DNA of 64,000 nucleotides from Cytobacillus gottheilii (GTDB lineage: Bacteria > Bacillota > Bacilli > Bacillales > Cytobacillaceae), in the NCBI RefSeq assembly GCF_001636345.1, contig NZ_KV440945.1, forward strand, positions 830,976 to 894,975. Direction: 5' to 3'. Position numbers and translations under genes: made by a program. Below the pieces are notes generated by a model, which did not search any database, was not told where the DNA came from, and was given only the letters and a program-made list of their open reading frames with translations. This document shows positions 1 through 9,624 of the stretch, in pieces (positions within the stretch are counted from its first letter, which is position 1; each line of letters starts with the position of its first letter).

Positions 1-1
1 C

Positions 2-1450
2 CTGACTCTCAGCAGAGCGGCCGGAACACTATCGGGCGGTGAAGCTCAGCGGATTCGTCTCGCTACTCAAATCGGTTCGAGATTGACAGGAGTACTATAT
101 ATATTGGACGAGCCATCAATTGGGCTGCATCAGCGTGATAATGATCGTCTAATTGAAACCTTAAAAAATATGCGTGACATTGGGAACACCCTTATTGTTG
201 TGGAGCATGATGAGGATACAATGATGGCAGCCGACTATTTAATCGATGTTGGCCCTGGTGCTGGCGTTCACGGCGGTCAAATTGTCTCAGCCGGCACACC
301 GCAAGAAGTCATGGATGATCCAAATTCACTGACAGGTCAATATTTAGCAGGGAAAAAGTTCATTCCGCTGCCTGCCGAAAGACGAAAAAGTGATGGAAGA
401 TACATTGAGGTAAAGGGTGCGAAGGCGAATAATCTTAATAACGTAAACTTTAAGTTTCCACTCGGCTCATTTGTGGCGGTTACTGGGGTTTCAGGGTCAG
501 GTAAGAGTACACTGATCAATGAAATTCTTCATAAGAGTCTTGCTCAGAAGCTTCATAATGCGAAAAGCAAACCAGGTGAGCATAAAGAGATTAATGGTGT
601 TGAATATTTGGATAAGGTCATTGATATTGATCAGTCGCCAATCGGCCGGACACCAAGATCCAATCCAGCTACCTATACGGGTGTGTTTGATGATATTCGT
701 GATGTCTTTGCCACAACAAATGAAGCGAAAGTGCGCGGATATAAAAAAGGCCGCTTCAGTTTCAATGTCAAAGGCGGCCGCTGTGAAGCATGCCGCGGAG
801 ATGGAATTATTAAAATTGAAATGCACTTCCTGCCTGATGTGTATGTACCATGTGAAGTGTGCCACGGCAAACGATATAATCGTGAAACGCTTGATGTCAC
901 ATATAAAGGCAAAAACATTGCAGACATTCTAGATATGACAGTGGAAAACGCACTAGAATTCTTTGAAAATATCCCGAAAATCAGCCGTAAGCTGCAAACC
1001 ATTTTTGATGTCGGCTTAGGGTACGTCAAACTTGGCCAGCCGGCAACAACCCTTTCAGGAGGGGAAGCACAGCGTGTCAAGCTTGCATCAGAACTGCATC
1101 GCCGCTCAACTGGAAGGTCGCTCTATATTTTAGATGAACCAACAACAGGTTTACATGTTGATGATATTTCCAGATTGCTAGTAGTCCTTCAGCGTCTTGT
1201 GGAAAATGGCGATACCGTTTTAGTCATTGAACACAATCTTGATGTTATTAAAGCAACTGATTATATCATTGACCTAGGACCAGAAGGCGGAGACAAAGGC
1301 GGTACAATTGTTGCTGCCGGAACGCCGGAAAAAGTAGCAGAAGCTCCTGGTTCCTATACAGGCAAATATTTAAAGCCAATTCTCGAACGTGATCGGGAAC
1401 GAATGAAAAAAGAAATTCAAGAAAAAGAAGCAAGTGCAGCAAATGCATAA
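2..1450 (+). CDS. uvrA: UvrABC excinuclease subunit A, C-terminal half (5' end outside window)
   Basis: UvrA is the damage-recognition ATPase of nucleotide excision repair and acts as a dimer with UvrB. The reading frame is open from base 2, giving 482 residues of a protein that is normally about 950. The visible part starts at the signature of the first ABC module ([12 protein letters not shown]) and its Walker B (YILDEPS). The second module follows, with Walker [10 protein letters not shown], a zinc finger of the CEAC...CEVC type inserted before the second signature ([12 protein letters not shown]), and Walker [12 protein letters not shown]. The gene ends just before a bidirectional terminator shared with the convergent treP. 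Only the start is missing, because of the window edge. Confidence 0.98.
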   Translation: MTLSRAAGTLSGGEAQRIRLATQIGSRLTGVLYILDEPSIGLHQRDNDRLIETLKNMRDIGNTLIVVEHDEDTMMAADYLIDVGPGAGVHGGQIVSAGTPQEVMDDPNSLTGQYLAGKKFIPLPAERRKSDGRYIEVKGAKANNLNNVNFKFPLGSFVAVTGVSGSGKSTLINEILHKSLAQKLHNAKSKPGEHKEINGVEYLDKVIDIDQSPIGRTPRSNPATYTGVFDDIRDVFATTNEAKVRGYKKGRFSFNVKGGRCEACRGDGIIKIEMHFLPDVYVPCEVCHGKRYNRETLDVTYKGKNIADILDMTVENALEFFENIPKISRKLQTIFDVGLGYVKLGQPATTLSGGEAQRVKLASELHRRSTGRSLYILDEPTTGLHVDDISRLLVVLQRLVENGDTVLVIEHNLDVIKATDYIIDLGPEGGDKGGTIVAAGTPEKVAEAPGSYTGKYLKPILERDRERMKKEIQEKEASAANA

Positions 1451-1453
1451 AAA

Positions 1454-1490
1454 AATCAGCTAGGCGATTATCGCCTAGCTGATTTGGGTT
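1454..1490. terminator. Bidirectional terminator between uvrA and treP
   Basis: A near-perfect 15-bp inverted repeat (AATCAGCTAGGCGAT and its complement) with almost no loop lies between the convergent uvrA and treP. It has A-rich sequence on the left and T-rich sequence on the right, so it can stop transcription from both sides. Confidence 0.85.
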
Positions 1491-1511
1491 TACCGCCAAA
1501 GCTTTTCTTTC

Positions 1512-2945
1512 TTATGCTCTCTTTTGGAAAGGAACCTTTCCAAAGTTCATTTTTGAGAATACAACCGTTAAAATGAATGGAATCACGATTGCGACAACCA
1601 TTGCGACAGCAAACATCACCATGTGGAGAGGCTGGATGGAAAGAATTCCAGGCAATCCGCCGACACCGATCGAGTTTGCCATTACGCCGCTACCAACGGA
1701 AATAACTGCTGCTACCATGGAACCAATCATCGCTGCTAGGAACGGGAAGCCATATTTCAAGTTAATACCGAACATGGCCGGTTCTGTTACTCCTAAATAA
1801 CAGGAAATGGCTGCTGGTACGGAAACCTGTCTTTCTTCTTTGTTTTTACGGTTAATATAAATGATCGCCAATACAGCTGAACCTTGCGCAATATTAGATA
1901 GAGCAATCATAGGCCATAATGGTGTACCGTCTAACGCATTCATAAGCTGAAGGTCGATCGCATTTGTCATATGATGCAAGCCTGTGATAACTAATGGTGC
2001 ATAAACAAATCCAAATAGTGCTGCAAACAGCCAGCCAAATGCCGATGTTAATCCACCGTACACAACATCAGAAATAAAGGTACCGATCTGCCAGCCGATA
2101 GGACCTAAAACGGTATGTGCCAATAATACAGTCGGCACTAAAGATAAAAATGGTACAAAAATCATTGAAATGGCATTTGGTATAACTTTTCTTAAATTAA
2201 TTTCCAATACGGAAAATAGAAGTCCGGCTAAGATCGCAGGAATTACCTGAGCCTGATAACCGATCATTTCAATTTGGATGAAGCCGAAATCCCATACAGG
2301 AATATCCCCGGACTCTGCACCTGCCACACCGTAGGCATTAAGAAGCTGCGGAGAAACGAGCGTAATCCCCAGCACAATCCCGAGAATTTGGGATGCCCCC
2401 ATTTTACGGGCAACAGCCCATGTGATACCGACAGGAAGGAAATGAAAGATTGCTTCACCAATTAACCAAAGGAATGAGTGCACGCCTGCCCAAAATTGGG
2501 AAGACTCAACGAGAGTCATTGTTCCATCTTCGAGTAAATCAATTTCCATAAGATTACGGAAACCTAAGATTAATCCCCCTACAACAAGTGCGGGAATTAA
2601 AGGAGTGAAAATATCAGCTAGATGAGCAATCATGCGCTGCAGGAAATTCATATTCTTTTTCGCAGCATCCTTCGCATCATCTTTTGAAGTGTCACTTACA
2701 CCGGCCATTTTCACAAACTCATTGTAAAACGTCGAAACTTCATTACCTACGATAACTTGGAACTGACCAGCTTGTGTAAAAGTACCTTTTACAATTGGGA
2801 TTGCTTCAATTTTTTCAACATCCGCTTTCTTTGGATCAACGAGCACAAATCTCATCCGAGTTGCGCAGTGGGTAACAGCTGAAATGTTTTCGCTTCCGCC
2901 GATTTCGTCTAACAGCCGTTTAGCAGGTTCGCTGTACTTGCTCAT
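1512..2945 (-). CDS. treP: Trehalose-specific PTS enzyme IIBC
   Basis: This membrane permease takes up trehalose and phosphorylates it to trehalose 6-phosphate using phosphate from the PTS. The first ~90 residues are an EIIB domain with the phospho-accepting cysteine in the THCATRMRF motif. About ten hydrophobic segments of an EIIC domain follow, including the GLHHMTNAID and CYLGVTEPAMFGIN motifs of the sucrose/trehalose class. The 477 residues compare with about 470 for B. subtilis TreP. The assignment to trehalose rather than sucrose rests mainly on two TreR-type operators upstream. No EIIA domain is present, so it probably borrows one. Oddly, the usual partners treA (phosphotrehalase) and treR do not follow: the next gene is the convergent uvrA. 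Confidence 0.9.
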   Translation of the reverse strand: MSKYSEPAKRLLDEIGGSENISAVTHCATRMRFVLVDPKKADVEKIEAIPIVKGTFTQAGQFQVIVGNEVSTFYNEFVKMAGVSDTSKDDAKDAAKKNMNFLQRMIAHLADIFTPLIPALVVGGLILGFRNLMEIDLLEDGTMTLVESSQFWAGVHSFLWLIGEAIFHFLPVGITWAVARKMGASQILGIVLGITLVSPQLLNAYGVAGAESGDIPVWDFGFIQIEMIGYQAQVIPAILAGLLFSVLEINLRKVIPNAISMIFVPFLSLVPTVLLAHTVLGPIGWQIGTFISDVVYGGLTSAFGWLFAALFGFVYAPLVITGLHHMTNAIDLQLMNALDGTPLWPMIALSNIAQGSAVLAIIYINRKNKEERQVSVPAAISCYLGVTEPAMFGINLKYGFPFLAAMIGSMVAAVISVGSGVMANSIGVGGLPGILSIQPLHMVMFAVAMVVAIVIPFILTVVFSKMNFGKVPFQKRA

Positions 2946-2997
2946 TTTTTCTCCCCCTAACTTTTTATAAAAATGTTTTCCTCTTAAAAAACTAAAC

Positions 2998-3055
2998 TTG
3001 TATATACAAATTATGATTACGGTTTCATTCTAACTTGTATATACAGATTTGTCAA
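2998..3055 (-). promoter_or_regulatory. treP promoter with two TreR-type operators and a cre site
   Basis: Read on the minus strand, a sigmaA promoter has -35 TTGACA (3050-3055), a 17-bp spacer and -10 TAGAAT (3027-3032). One TTGTATATACA(A/G) palindrome lies in the spacer (3035-3046) and a perfect TTGTATATACAA lies downstream of the -10 (2998-3009). Their centres are 37 bp apart. Between them, over the likely start point, ATGAAACCGTAATCA (3014-3028) fits the catabolite-responsive element consensus at every fixed position. This implies TreR repression relieved by trehalose 6-phosphate, plus CcpA repression. Confidence 0.9.
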
Positions 3056-3175
3056 CGAGAAATAAATCGCTTTCAGATCCCTGTCCCAATAGGCCATTAC
3101 ACCTTTTTACCCTACCCTGTTTTTAAGAAATTCACTCGTAAAAAACAGGAAAAATGTCATGGAAATGAAAAAGCC

Positions 3176-3201
3176 TGAAACTTTTTTGAACCTATGCCGT
3201 A
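3176..3201 (+). promoter_or_regulatory. SigmaW (ECF) promoter of the yvl operon
   Basis: TGAAAC (3176-3181), exactly 16 bp, then CGTA (3198-3201) is a perfect match to the B. subtilis sigmaW consensus. The leader is very short: the ribosome-binding site AAAGGGAG begins at 3211. It implies induction of the downstream genes by cell-envelope stress. Confidence 0.85.
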
Positions 3202-3227
3202 CAAAGAGATAAAGGGAGTTGAACGTA

Positions 3228-3545
3228 ATGGATACCGATAAAATTCTTTCAGCCTTAGGCTATTTTAGTATTTTCTTTGCTGGATTTATTTTTCCGCTCA
3301 TTTTATTTTTTGCAACAGACAGCGAAAGTGTAAAAGAGCATGCCAAAAAAGCGTTTATATCACATATCATTCCGCTTCTCTCATTGCCGCTTTTAATCTT
3401 TGCAGTATTCATGGAGCCGACGTTTATATCAGGTACTAATGAAATTCCGTTCTTTTTTCTAGGAGCACTGCTGCTAAGTCTTCTATTATCTTTTATTGTA
3501 GTTATTTGGAATATCATTAAAGGAATTAAAGTCTTTACTGTTTAA
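3228..3545 (+). CDS. Small DUF4870-like membrane protein, YvlA-like
   Basis: A 105-residue protein with three hydrophobic segments (about residues 8-27, 44-60 and 74-98) and a polar loop containing ESVKEHAKKA, the arrangement of small DUF4870-type membrane proteins. ATG 3228 is chosen because AAAGGGAG lies 9 bp upstream; a TTG at 3219 overlaps that site. It is the first gene after a sigmaW promoter and precedes yvlB, so it occupies the position of yvlA. Function is unknown; a role in envelope stress is inferred only from promoter and neighbours. Confidence 0.75.
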   Translation: MDTDKILSALGYFSIFFAGFIFPLILFFATDSESVKEHAKKAFISHIIPLLSLPLLIFAVFMEPTFISGTNEIPFFFLGALLLSLLLSFIVVIWNIIKGIKVFTV

Positions 3546-3707
3546 TAATATAGAAGATTGTTGTCTAAATTAGCGTATTTATAAAAGCTCATATCAGAGA
3601 AATGTGATTGAAATACATGACTTCACACTGAGAGAGAGTACCATGAAGTTGAAACCACACTAACCTTATTTAAAGAATAAAAGTTTATAAAATATGGAGG
3701 GATTCCT

Positions 3708-4817
3708 ATGCAAGAAGAAAGAAAACGTATATTAAAAATGGTTGAGGATGGAAAATTAAAGGTTGATGAAGCACTTATTCTTCTTGAAGAGCTTGAAAAA
3801 TCAAGCAAAACAGCACAAGAAAAAGAACAGAACATGTTCCCGGAATTAAGCAATAAAGTCCATTTTGAAGAAGCAAAAAAAGAAGACCCATTAAATGAAA
3901 AGTTTAATAGCGCGAAAGTGAAAATCATTGATTTTGTCGATTCAGCTCTAAAGAAAATTAAGGATGCAGATTTTGATTTGAATTTTGGCCAGTCCGTTGA
4001 TATTACGCATATTTTCCAATATTCGAATGTATATTTAAAGAACATAGACATCGATGTAGCGAACGGGGGTATTAAGTTAATTCCTTGGGAGCAGCAGGAT
4101 GTTAGGATCGAGTGTAACGCAAAGGTTTATCGAGTTGAAACACAGGAAGAGGCCCGCCAGAAATTCTTAAAAGACGTACTATTTGCTGTTGAAGGAGAGA
4201 AGCTTCGCTTTTCAGCGCAGCAAAAATGGATGAAGCTTGAAGCTTCCATTTATGTTCCTCAATCACAATATGAAAACATTAAAGTGCGCATGTTTAATGG
4301 ACCGATAGATGGTGAAAACTTATATGCGGAAAGCTTTAAAGCAAAATCAGCGAATGGTAAAATTAATGTAGCAGGTCTGCAGGGGAAATATGCAGAGGTT
4401 GAAACAGCAAATGGCCAAATCAATATTTCGAATAGTACAGTAGACGAATTTGAAATTGAAACGATTAATGGAGTGGTTCATGTTGAAGGAAGCTGCAAAA
4501 AAGCAGATATTCAAACCTTCCATGGAGATATTCATTGCACAATAAAAGGAACAGGCTGTGAGCAGCTTGAAGCAAAAGTTACGACAGGAAATATTGAGTT
4601 ATTTGTTCCAGAATTTACTGCTGTAAATGGAGAATTAAAGACAAATCTGGGCAGCTTTAATGTAGAGCTGGATGGCATTGAAGTCATTGAAGAGAAGAGC
4701 GAAGTCATTCAAAAGAATCTGCGCTTTCGCTCATTGAAGGATCCTGTCAGCGGATTAAGGCTACTTGCTGATTCAAAAACAGGTTCTATATCTGTAAAAA
4801 AATCCGCGATTATATAA
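3708..4817 (+). CDS. yvlB: YvlB/LiaX-like DUF4097 protein
   Basis: This 369-residue protein has an N-terminal helical module (residues ~2-30, EERKRILKMVEDGKLKVDEALILLEEL) typical of YvlB/LiaX proteins. A low-complexity linker follows, and from about residue 105 a long beta-rich repeat region of DUF4097 type with recurring ANGxI and TxxGxI steps (for example SANGKINV, TANGQINI, TTGNIEL). No signal peptide or membrane segment is seen. In this family the proteins take part in envelope-stress or antimicrobial-peptide responses. The start has a GGAGGG site. It is the second gene of the sigmaW operon. Confidence 0.88.
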   Translation: MQEERKRILKMVEDGKLKVDEALILLEELEKSSKTAQEKEQNMFPELSNKVHFEEAKKEDPLNEKFNSAKVKIIDFVDSALKKIKDADFDLNFGQSVDITHIFQYSNVYLKNIDIDVANGGIKLIPWEQQDVRIECNAKVYRVETQEEARQKFLKDVLFAVEGEKLRFSAQQKWMKLEASIYVPQSQYENIKVRMFNGPIDGENLYAESFKAKSANGKINVAGLQGKYAEVETANGQINISNSTVDEFEIETINGVVHVEGSCKKADIQTFHGDIHCTIKGTGCEQLEAKVTTGNIELFVPEFTAVNGELKTNLGSFNVELDGIEVIEEKSEVIQKNLRFRSLKDPVSGLRLLADSKTGSISVKKSAII

Positions 4818-4874
4818 AATAGACAGCTGCGAAGAGTGCTGTCTGCAGCAATGCTGTTAAAAGAGGTGTAGCGA

Positions 4875-5222
4875 ATGAAATGGTTAGTAGGAATTCTCAT
4901 AAATGCTGTTCTATTTATCGCGTTGGGTGGCTTTTTTGGAGACTCCTTTTATTTATCGGGATTTGGAGCAGCGGTCATTGCAAGTGTGGTGCTATCGATT
5001 CTAAACATTCTGGTCAGACCGATTTTAATTATCCTGACACTGCCGATTACGTTTCTCACACTTGGATTATTCCTATTTGTCATCAATGCGGTTACACTGC
5101 TTATAACGGATGGCATTATGGGCAGCTCATTTGAACTGGCAGGCTTCGGAACCGCCTTTATCGTCAGCATCATCATGTCCATCGCAAATATTATCATCCA
5201 AAGCACATTTGCAAAAGACTAA
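4875..5222 (+). CDS. yvlD: YvlD-like holin-4 family membrane protein
   Basis: A 115-residue very hydrophobic protein with four predicted membrane segments and the duplicated VRPIL/NAVTL pattern of the phage holin family 4 / YvlD group. It lies 57 bp after yvlB and closes the sigmaW operon. In B. subtilis a PspC-domain gene, yvlC, lies between yvlB and yvlD; here there is no room for it. The family is linked to envelope stress but its activity is not settled. Confidence 0.87.
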   Translation: MKWLVGILINAVLFIALGGFFGDSFYLSGFGAAVIASVVLSILNILVRPILIILTLPITFLTLGLFLFVINAVTLLITDGIMGSSFELAGFGTAFIVSIIMSIANIIIQSTFAKD

Positions 5223-5244
5223 CAAACGAAGCATTTCAACCAAA

Positions 5245-5300
5245 AAAAACCCGGACTGTTAGCAGAGTTACATGAATCTGCCTGATGGTTCGGGTTTTTG
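5245..5300 (+). terminator. Terminator of the yvl operon
   Basis: AAACCCGGAC and GTTCGGGTTT pair around an inner GCAGA...TCTGC stem, followed by TTTTTG. It lies 20 bp after yvlD. Confidence 0.8.
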
Positions 5301-5312
5301 TGTTTTTAAAAT

Positions 5313-5362
5313 CTCTTGCCGCGGAAAGCGACTGCCATGGAGTGGAAACACACTCTCTTCTT
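5313..5362. repeat. Truncated copy of a Bacillaceae interspersed repeat
   Basis: CCGCGGAAAGCGACTGCCA and the following GAGTGGAAACACACTCTCTT match the 3' third of the ~135-bp element at 32092-32227 with only a few differences. The 5' two thirds are absent. Confidence 0.7.
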
Positions 5363-5412
5363 TAATAAGGCAACAAAGTATGCAAAAACACCCAAAAAAC
5401 AATCTCAGCGAT

Positions 5413-5440
5413 TTGGTTCTTGTGAAAAAAATGCTAAAAT
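5413..5440 (+). promoter_or_regulatory. Likely sigmaA promoter of the hprK operon
   Basis: TTGGTT (5413-5418), 16 bp, TAAAAT (5435-5440), placed 65 bp before the hprK start with no other gene between. Confidence 0.55.
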
Positions 5441-5504
5441 AGATTGATGCATAATAACCGTTAAGAACGTGTTAAAGGCTAGCGAGATAAAAGGAGGCGT
5501 TTTT

Positions 5505-6440
5505 ATGCCAAAGGTTCGCACGAAAGAAGTTATTGAAAAATTCAATTTAGAATTAATTAGTGGTGAGGAAGGCATTAACAGACCCATCACGACGACTGAT
5601 ATTTCAAGACCAGGAATTGAACTTGCCGGATTTTTCGACTATTATCCAGCTGAGAGAATCCAGCTGATCGGAAAAACGGAATTGACGTTTGCTAAAAAAC
5701 TAAATAAGTCAGAACGTGCAGGCAGACTGGAAAGACTATGTTCAGATATAACTCCGGCGATCATTGTAACAAGAGAAATGGAAATTCCGGAAGAATTAAT
5801 AGAGGCATCTGAAAGAGAAGCAGTTCCTTTATTGCGGACAAAGCAAAAAACCACACGTTTCTCCAGTATGCTGACAAACTTCTTAGAAAGTAAACTTGCT
5901 CCAACCACGGCCATTCACGGAGTACTAGTGGATATATATGGTGTGGGTGTTCTAATTACGGGGAAAAGTGGTGTTGGAAAAAGTGAAACCGCCCTGGAGC
6001 TTGTGAAGAGAGGGCATCGCCTTGTGGCGGATGACTGCGTGGAAATTCGCCAGGAGGATGAAGATACACTTGTCGGCAGTTCCCCGGAGCTTATTGAACA
6101 TTTACTCGAGATTCGCGGACTTGGCATTATCAATGTCATGACCTTATTTGGAGCAGGTGCGGTTCGCAGCTATAAAAAAATTGCCCTTGTGATGGACTTA
6201 GAAATATGGGATCCGAAAAAACAATACGACCGTTTAGGGCTCGATGAAGAAAAAATGAAAATCATCGATACCGAAGTGACAAGATTAACAGTCCCAGTTC
6301 GACCAGGGCGAAATTTAGCTGTTATTATCGAAGTGGCAGCCATGAATTTCCGTCTGAAAAAAATGGGGGTAAATGCTGCACAGCAATTTACGGATAAACT
6401 GTCAGATGTTATAGAAGACGGAGACCATGAAGATCGTTAA
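5505..6440 (+). CDS. hprK: HPr(Ser) kinase/phosphorylase
   Basis: HprK phosphorylates HPr and Crh on Ser46 with ATP or pyrophosphate and also removes the phosphate, setting carbon catabolite repression. The 311 residues match the family length (310 in B. subtilis). The P-loop GKSGVGKS is at about residues 153-160, and the C-terminal family signature [19 protein letters not shown] is intact. ATG 5505 is chosen because AAAAGGAGG lies just upstream and the protein then begins MPKVRTK as in relatives. Its substrate Crh is encoded in this window at 24.6 kb, and ppaX, three genes downstream, removes the pyrophosphate its phosphorylase reaction makes. Confidence 0.98.
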   Translation: MPKVRTKEVIEKFNLELISGEEGINRPITTTDISRPGIELAGFFDYYPAERIQLIGKTELTFAKKLNKSERAGRLERLCSDITPAIIVTREMEIPEELIEASEREAVPLLRTKQKTTRFSSMLTNFLESKLAPTTAIHGVLVDIYGVGVLITGKSGVGKSETALELVKRGHRLVADDCVEIRQEDEDTLVGSSPELIEHLLEIRGLGIINVMTLFGAGAVRSYKKIALVMDLEIWDPKKQYDRLGLDEEKMKIIDTEVTRLTVPVRPGRNLAVIIEVAAMNFRLKKMGVNAAQQFTDKLSDVIEDGDHEDR

Positions 6441-6490
6441 GGGTCTCTTTACATAAAAAGCAGGAACAGATAAGAGGAGGAGAATACAGA

Positions 6491-7309
6491 GTGGAGCGAA
6501 ATATAGAACCGCTTAATCGAGTGGCCTTTGAAATAGGGCCGCTCACGGTCAATTGGTATGGCTTAATTATTGGTATTGGAATTGCCCTTGCGTTAGTGAT
6601 CGCAATGCGCGAATCCGACCGCCGCGGATTGGATAAAGAGATCTTCGCTGACTTAATGTTATGGGCGATTCCAATTGCGATTATTTCAGCAAGAATTTAT
6701 TATGTTATTTTTCAATGGGACTATTATTCACAAAATCCAGGTGACATTATTAAGATCTGGAATGGCGGTATTGCCATTCACGGAGCCCTCATTGGAGCCG
6801 TCATTACAGCGTACATCTTTACAAGAATAAAGAAAGTTTCTTTCTGGAAAATTGCTGATATTGCTGCTCCAAGCATCATCCTTGGGCAAGCCATTGGCCG
6901 CTGGGGGAACTTTATGAACCAGGAAGCACATGGCGAAGAGGTTACACGTCAATTCTTGGAAAATCTTTATTTGCCTGATTTTATTGTAAATCAAATGTAT
7001 ATCAATGGAACTTATTATCATCCAACATTTTTATATGAATCGCTCTGGAATTTTGCGGGCTTTATCCTTTTAATTTTGCTCAGAAGGGTAAATCTTCGCC
7101 GCGGTGAACTGTTCTTAACCTATGTCATTTGGTATTCCATCGGAAGATTCTTTATTGAAGGAATGCGTACAGACAGCCTAATGGTTACCGATTTCTTGCG
7201 TGCTGCCCAATTGCTTTCGGTTGCTCTCATTGTTGGTGCAATTGCGCTGATCATTTTTAGAAGAGTTAAAGGCTATGCAAACGCGCGCTATCTCGACAAA
7301 GGTGTGTAA
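6491..7309 (+). CDS. lgt: Prolipoprotein diacylglyceryl transferase
   Basis: Lgt moves a diacylglyceryl group from phosphatidylglycerol to the lipobox cysteine of prolipoproteins in the cytoplasmic membrane. The 272-residue protein has about seven membrane segments. The family motifs are seen: [20 protein letters not shown] and [11 protein letters not shown]. The start is GTG 6491 behind AAGAGGAGG. It follows hprK by 50 bp, the conserved Bacillus arrangement. Confidence 0.97.
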   Translation: MERNIEPLNRVAFEIGPLTVNWYGLIIGIGIALALVIAMRESDRRGLDKEIFADLMLWAIPIAIISARIYYVIFQWDYYSQNPGDIIKIWNGGIAIHGALIGAVITAYIFTRIKKVSFWKIADIAAPSIILGQAIGRWGNFMNQEAHGEEVTRQFLENLYLPDFIVNQMYINGTYYHPTFLYESLWNFAGFILLILLRRVNLRRGELFLTYVIWYSIGRFFIEGMRTDSLMVTDFLRAAQLLSVALIVGAIALIIFRRVKGYANARYLDKGV

Positions 7310-7315
7310 AATCGT

Positions 7316-8260
7316 ATGCTGCAATCTGTACAAAAAGGTTTTCTTGTTGGTTTAAAGACAACATGGACATTAGGAAAGGTCATCTTTCCAGTCACATTAA
7401 TTGTTTCACTGCTGCAATACACCCCGGTGCTTCCATGGGTGATTTCCTTGATCACCCCGCTGATGAATATCATCGGATTATCAGGTGATGCAGCCATTCC
7501 GATCGTATTAGGAAATTTGCTGAATTTATATGCTGGAATCGGTGCGATCTTAACATTGGATCTCACGGTAAAAGAAGTATTTATTATTGCCGTGATGCTG
7601 TCCTTTTCACATAATCTTCTGATTGAATCAGGAGTAGCATTAAAGGTTGGTGTTAAGCTGTGGGTCATTCTTGCTGTCCGGATTGGTCTCGCGTTTTTCT
7701 CAGCACTGATTATCAATCTTGTTTGGAAGGGCGGCTCGGAAATGGCCCGTTATGGGTTTATTCCCCAAAATGAGACCGAATTAACCGGCTGGGGCGCCAT
7801 GTTACTGGACGGTCTGCAAAAGGCTGCTTTAGGGATTTTTCAGCTGGCGTTAATCGTTATTCCGTTAATGATTGCCATTCAGATTTTAAAAGATTTAAAG
7901 TGGCTTGCTGTCTTTTCAAAATGGATGGCACCTGTGACAAGAATGTTAGGGATGAAAGAGAATACATCGACAACTCTTGCAGCAGGTCTGCTGTTTGGTC
8001 TGGCATTCGGTGCAGGTGTAATGATTCAAGCTGTAAAAGAGGATGGCGTCAGCAAAAAGGATGTCACCCTTGCGTTTATATTCCTAGTTGCGTGCCACGC
8101 AGTTGTTGAGGATACATTGATTTTTATTCCGCTTGGAATCCCTGTGCTGCCGCTCTTGCTTATCCGGCTTGGGGTCGCCATTGTGCTTACACTCGCTGTA
8201 GCGTATTTTTGGAGAAGGGCGGACTTGTCAAAAAGAAAGGAAGCAACTTATGAACACTAA
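7316..8260 (+). CDS. yvoD: YvoD-like nucleoside-recognition (gate) domain membrane protein
   Basis: A 314-residue membrane protein with two homologous halves of several hydrophobic segments each (about residues 1-130 and 150-305), as in gate/SpmA-SpmB-type nucleoside recognition proteins. Motifs such as [16 protein letters not shown] and the repeated polar helix ends fit the family. It starts 6 bp after lgt and overlaps ppaX by 11 bp. Its substrate is unknown; the position is that of B. subtilis yvoD. Confidence 0.88.
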   Translation: MLQSVQKGFLVGLKTTWTLGKVIFPVTLIVSLLQYTPVLPWVISLITPLMNIIGLSGDAAIPIVLGNLLNLYAGIGAILTLDLTVKEVFIIAVMLSFSHNLLIESGVALKVGVKLWVILAVRIGLAFFSALIINLVWKGGSEMARYGFIPQNETELTGWGAMLLDGLQKAALGIFQLALIVIPLMIAIQILKDLKWLAVFSKWMAPVTRMLGMKENTSTTLAAGLLFGLAFGAGVMIQAVKEDGVSKKDVTLAFIFLVACHAVVEDTLIFIPLGIPVLPLLLIRLGVAIVLTLAVAYFWRRADLSKRKEATYEH

Positions 8261-8903
8261 GATAAATACCATTCTATTTGATTTAGATGGAACACTCATT
8301 AATACAAATGAACTGATTATTTCTACCTTTTTGCATACATTGGAACAATATTATCCGGGAAAATATAGCCGTGAAGATGTTCTGCCATTCTTAGGGCCGA
8401 CTTTGCATGAAACGTTTCATAAATTGAATCCTGAGAAGACGGACGAAATGATTGCTGTCTATAGAAGCTTTAACATCGCCAATCATGATCTGCTCGTAAC
8501 AGAGTTTGAAGGTGTTTTTGAAACAGTTAGGACCTTGAAGGAGTCAGGCTATAAGCTGGCGATCGTAACAACGAAGATCTTAGATGTTGTAAAAAAAGGA
8601 CTTGTTTTAACCAATCTGGATCAATTTTTTGATGTTGTGGTAGCTTTGGATCATGTTGAAAATGCCAAACCAAATCCAGAGCCGCTGCTGAAAGCATTAG
8701 ATCAGCTGAATTCAAAGCCGGAAGAGGCAATCATGGTGGGAGATAATCATCATGATATTTTAGGCGGCAAAAATGCAGGCACAAAAACAGCTGCCGTTGC
8801 CTGGTCTGTGAAAGGCAAAGATCATCTCATGACTTATCAACCTGACTATATGTTAGAAAATATGGCGGACTTACTGGATGTTTTAGAGGCAGAAAACAAA
8901 TGA
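8250..8903 (+). CDS. ppaX: Pyrophosphatase PpaX (HAD family)
   Basis: PpaX hydrolyses the pyrophosphate produced when HprK dephosphorylates P-Ser-HPr. The 217-residue protein starts with the HAD motif [13 protein letters not shown]. It has motif III around KPNPEPL and motif [17 protein letters not shown], with a helical cap between. Length equals the B. subtilis protein (216). It overlaps yvoD by 11 bp and yvoF by 4 bp, so the three are translationally coupled. Confidence 0.95.
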   Translation: MNTKINTILFDLDGTLINTNELIISTFLHTLEQYYPGKYSREDVLPFLGPTLHETFHKLNPEKTDEMIAVYRSFNIANHDLLVTEFEGVFETVRTLKESGYKLAIVTTKILDVVKKGLVLTNLDQFFDVVVALDHVENAKPNPEPLLKALDQLNSKPEEAIMVGDNHHDILGGKNAGTKTAAVAWSVKGKDHLMTYQPDYMLENMADLLDVLEAENK

Positions 8904-9433
8904 GAAGAACGACAAGGTATCCTGTAACAGGAGGCAATTCACTTTGGCATGTATACAAAACCGTGCCATTTCTCAAGGTTGTGAAAAACTTTGTCGTCAT
9001 TCAGCTTGCTCGATATACACCGATATTAGGTTTGAAAAACTGGCTTTACCGTACATTTTTAAGAATGAAGGTTGGCGACCAGACCTCATTTGCGTTAATG
9101 GTCATGCTTGATGTGATGTTTCCGGAAAAAATAAGCGTCGGCCGAAACACCGTGATTGGCTATAATACAACCATTCTTGCACATGAGTATTTAATCAAAG
9201 AGTACAGATTGGGAGAAGTCGTCATTGGTGATGAAGTGATGATTGGCGCCAACACAACTATTCTTCCTGGAGTGAAAATTGGGGATGGCGCTATCGTCTC
9301 AGCCGGTACGCTTGTTCATAAGGATGTGCCAGATGGCGTTTTTGTCGGCGGCAATCCGATGCGGATTATTTACACAAAAGAACAGCTGGCAGAACGCTGG
9401 GCAAACGATGAGATTTATGGAAATGGATCTTGA
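8900..9433 (+). CDS. yvoF: Hexapeptide-repeat acetyltransferase YvoF
   Basis: A 177-residue left-handed beta-helix protein. From about residue 70, hexapeptide repeats are visible ([47 protein letters not shown]) with the loop [13 protein letters not shown]. This is the fold of O-acetyltransferases of the maltose/nodulation type. The acceptor is unknown. It is the last gene of the hprK operon and is followed by a terminator. Confidence 0.9.
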   Translation: MRRTTRYPVTGGNSLWHVYKTVPFLKVVKNFVVIQLARYTPILGLKNWLYRTFLRMKVGDQTSFALMVMLDVMFPEKISVGRNTVIGYNTTILAHEYLIKEYRLGEVVIGDEVMIGANTTILPGVKIGDGAIVSAGTLVHKDVPDGVFVGGNPMRIIYTKEQLAERWANDEIYGNGS

Positions 9434-9437
9434 TTGA

Positions 9438-9471
9438 AACCCTCTTCCTTTTGGGAGAGGGTTCTTTTGCG
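9438..9471 (+). terminator. Terminator of the hprK operon
   Basis: AACCCTCT and AGAGGGTT form an 8-bp stem around a short loop and are followed by CTTTT, a few bases after the yvoF stop. Confidence 0.85.
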
Positions 9472-9530
9472 TATTCTAATAGATTACTCACACTCCTAGT
9501 CTTATTTTTCCGAAAACAAAGAGTTTTTCA

Positions 9531-9582
9531 TTGACGCTTCACACTTTCAGATGTAAACTAACTAATAACTTCACTTTATTAG
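9531..9582 (+). promoter_or_regulatory. his operon promoter with adjoining palindrome
   Basis: TTGACG (9531-9536), 17 bp, TAAACT (9554-9559) forms a good sigmaA promoter. Directly after the -10, CTAATAA (9562-9568) and TTATTAG (9576-9582) form an inverted repeat separated by 7 bp over the likely start point. That is a plausible repressor operator. Confidence 0.65.
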
Positions 9583-9624
9583 CATGGTAGCGAACTAAAG
9601 GATTTGACAGAGGTGACGAACAGA

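Noticed and set aside
497..1080. Open frames opposite and out of frame with uvrA
   Set aside because: Shadows of a strongly conserved coding sequence, without ribosome-binding sites.
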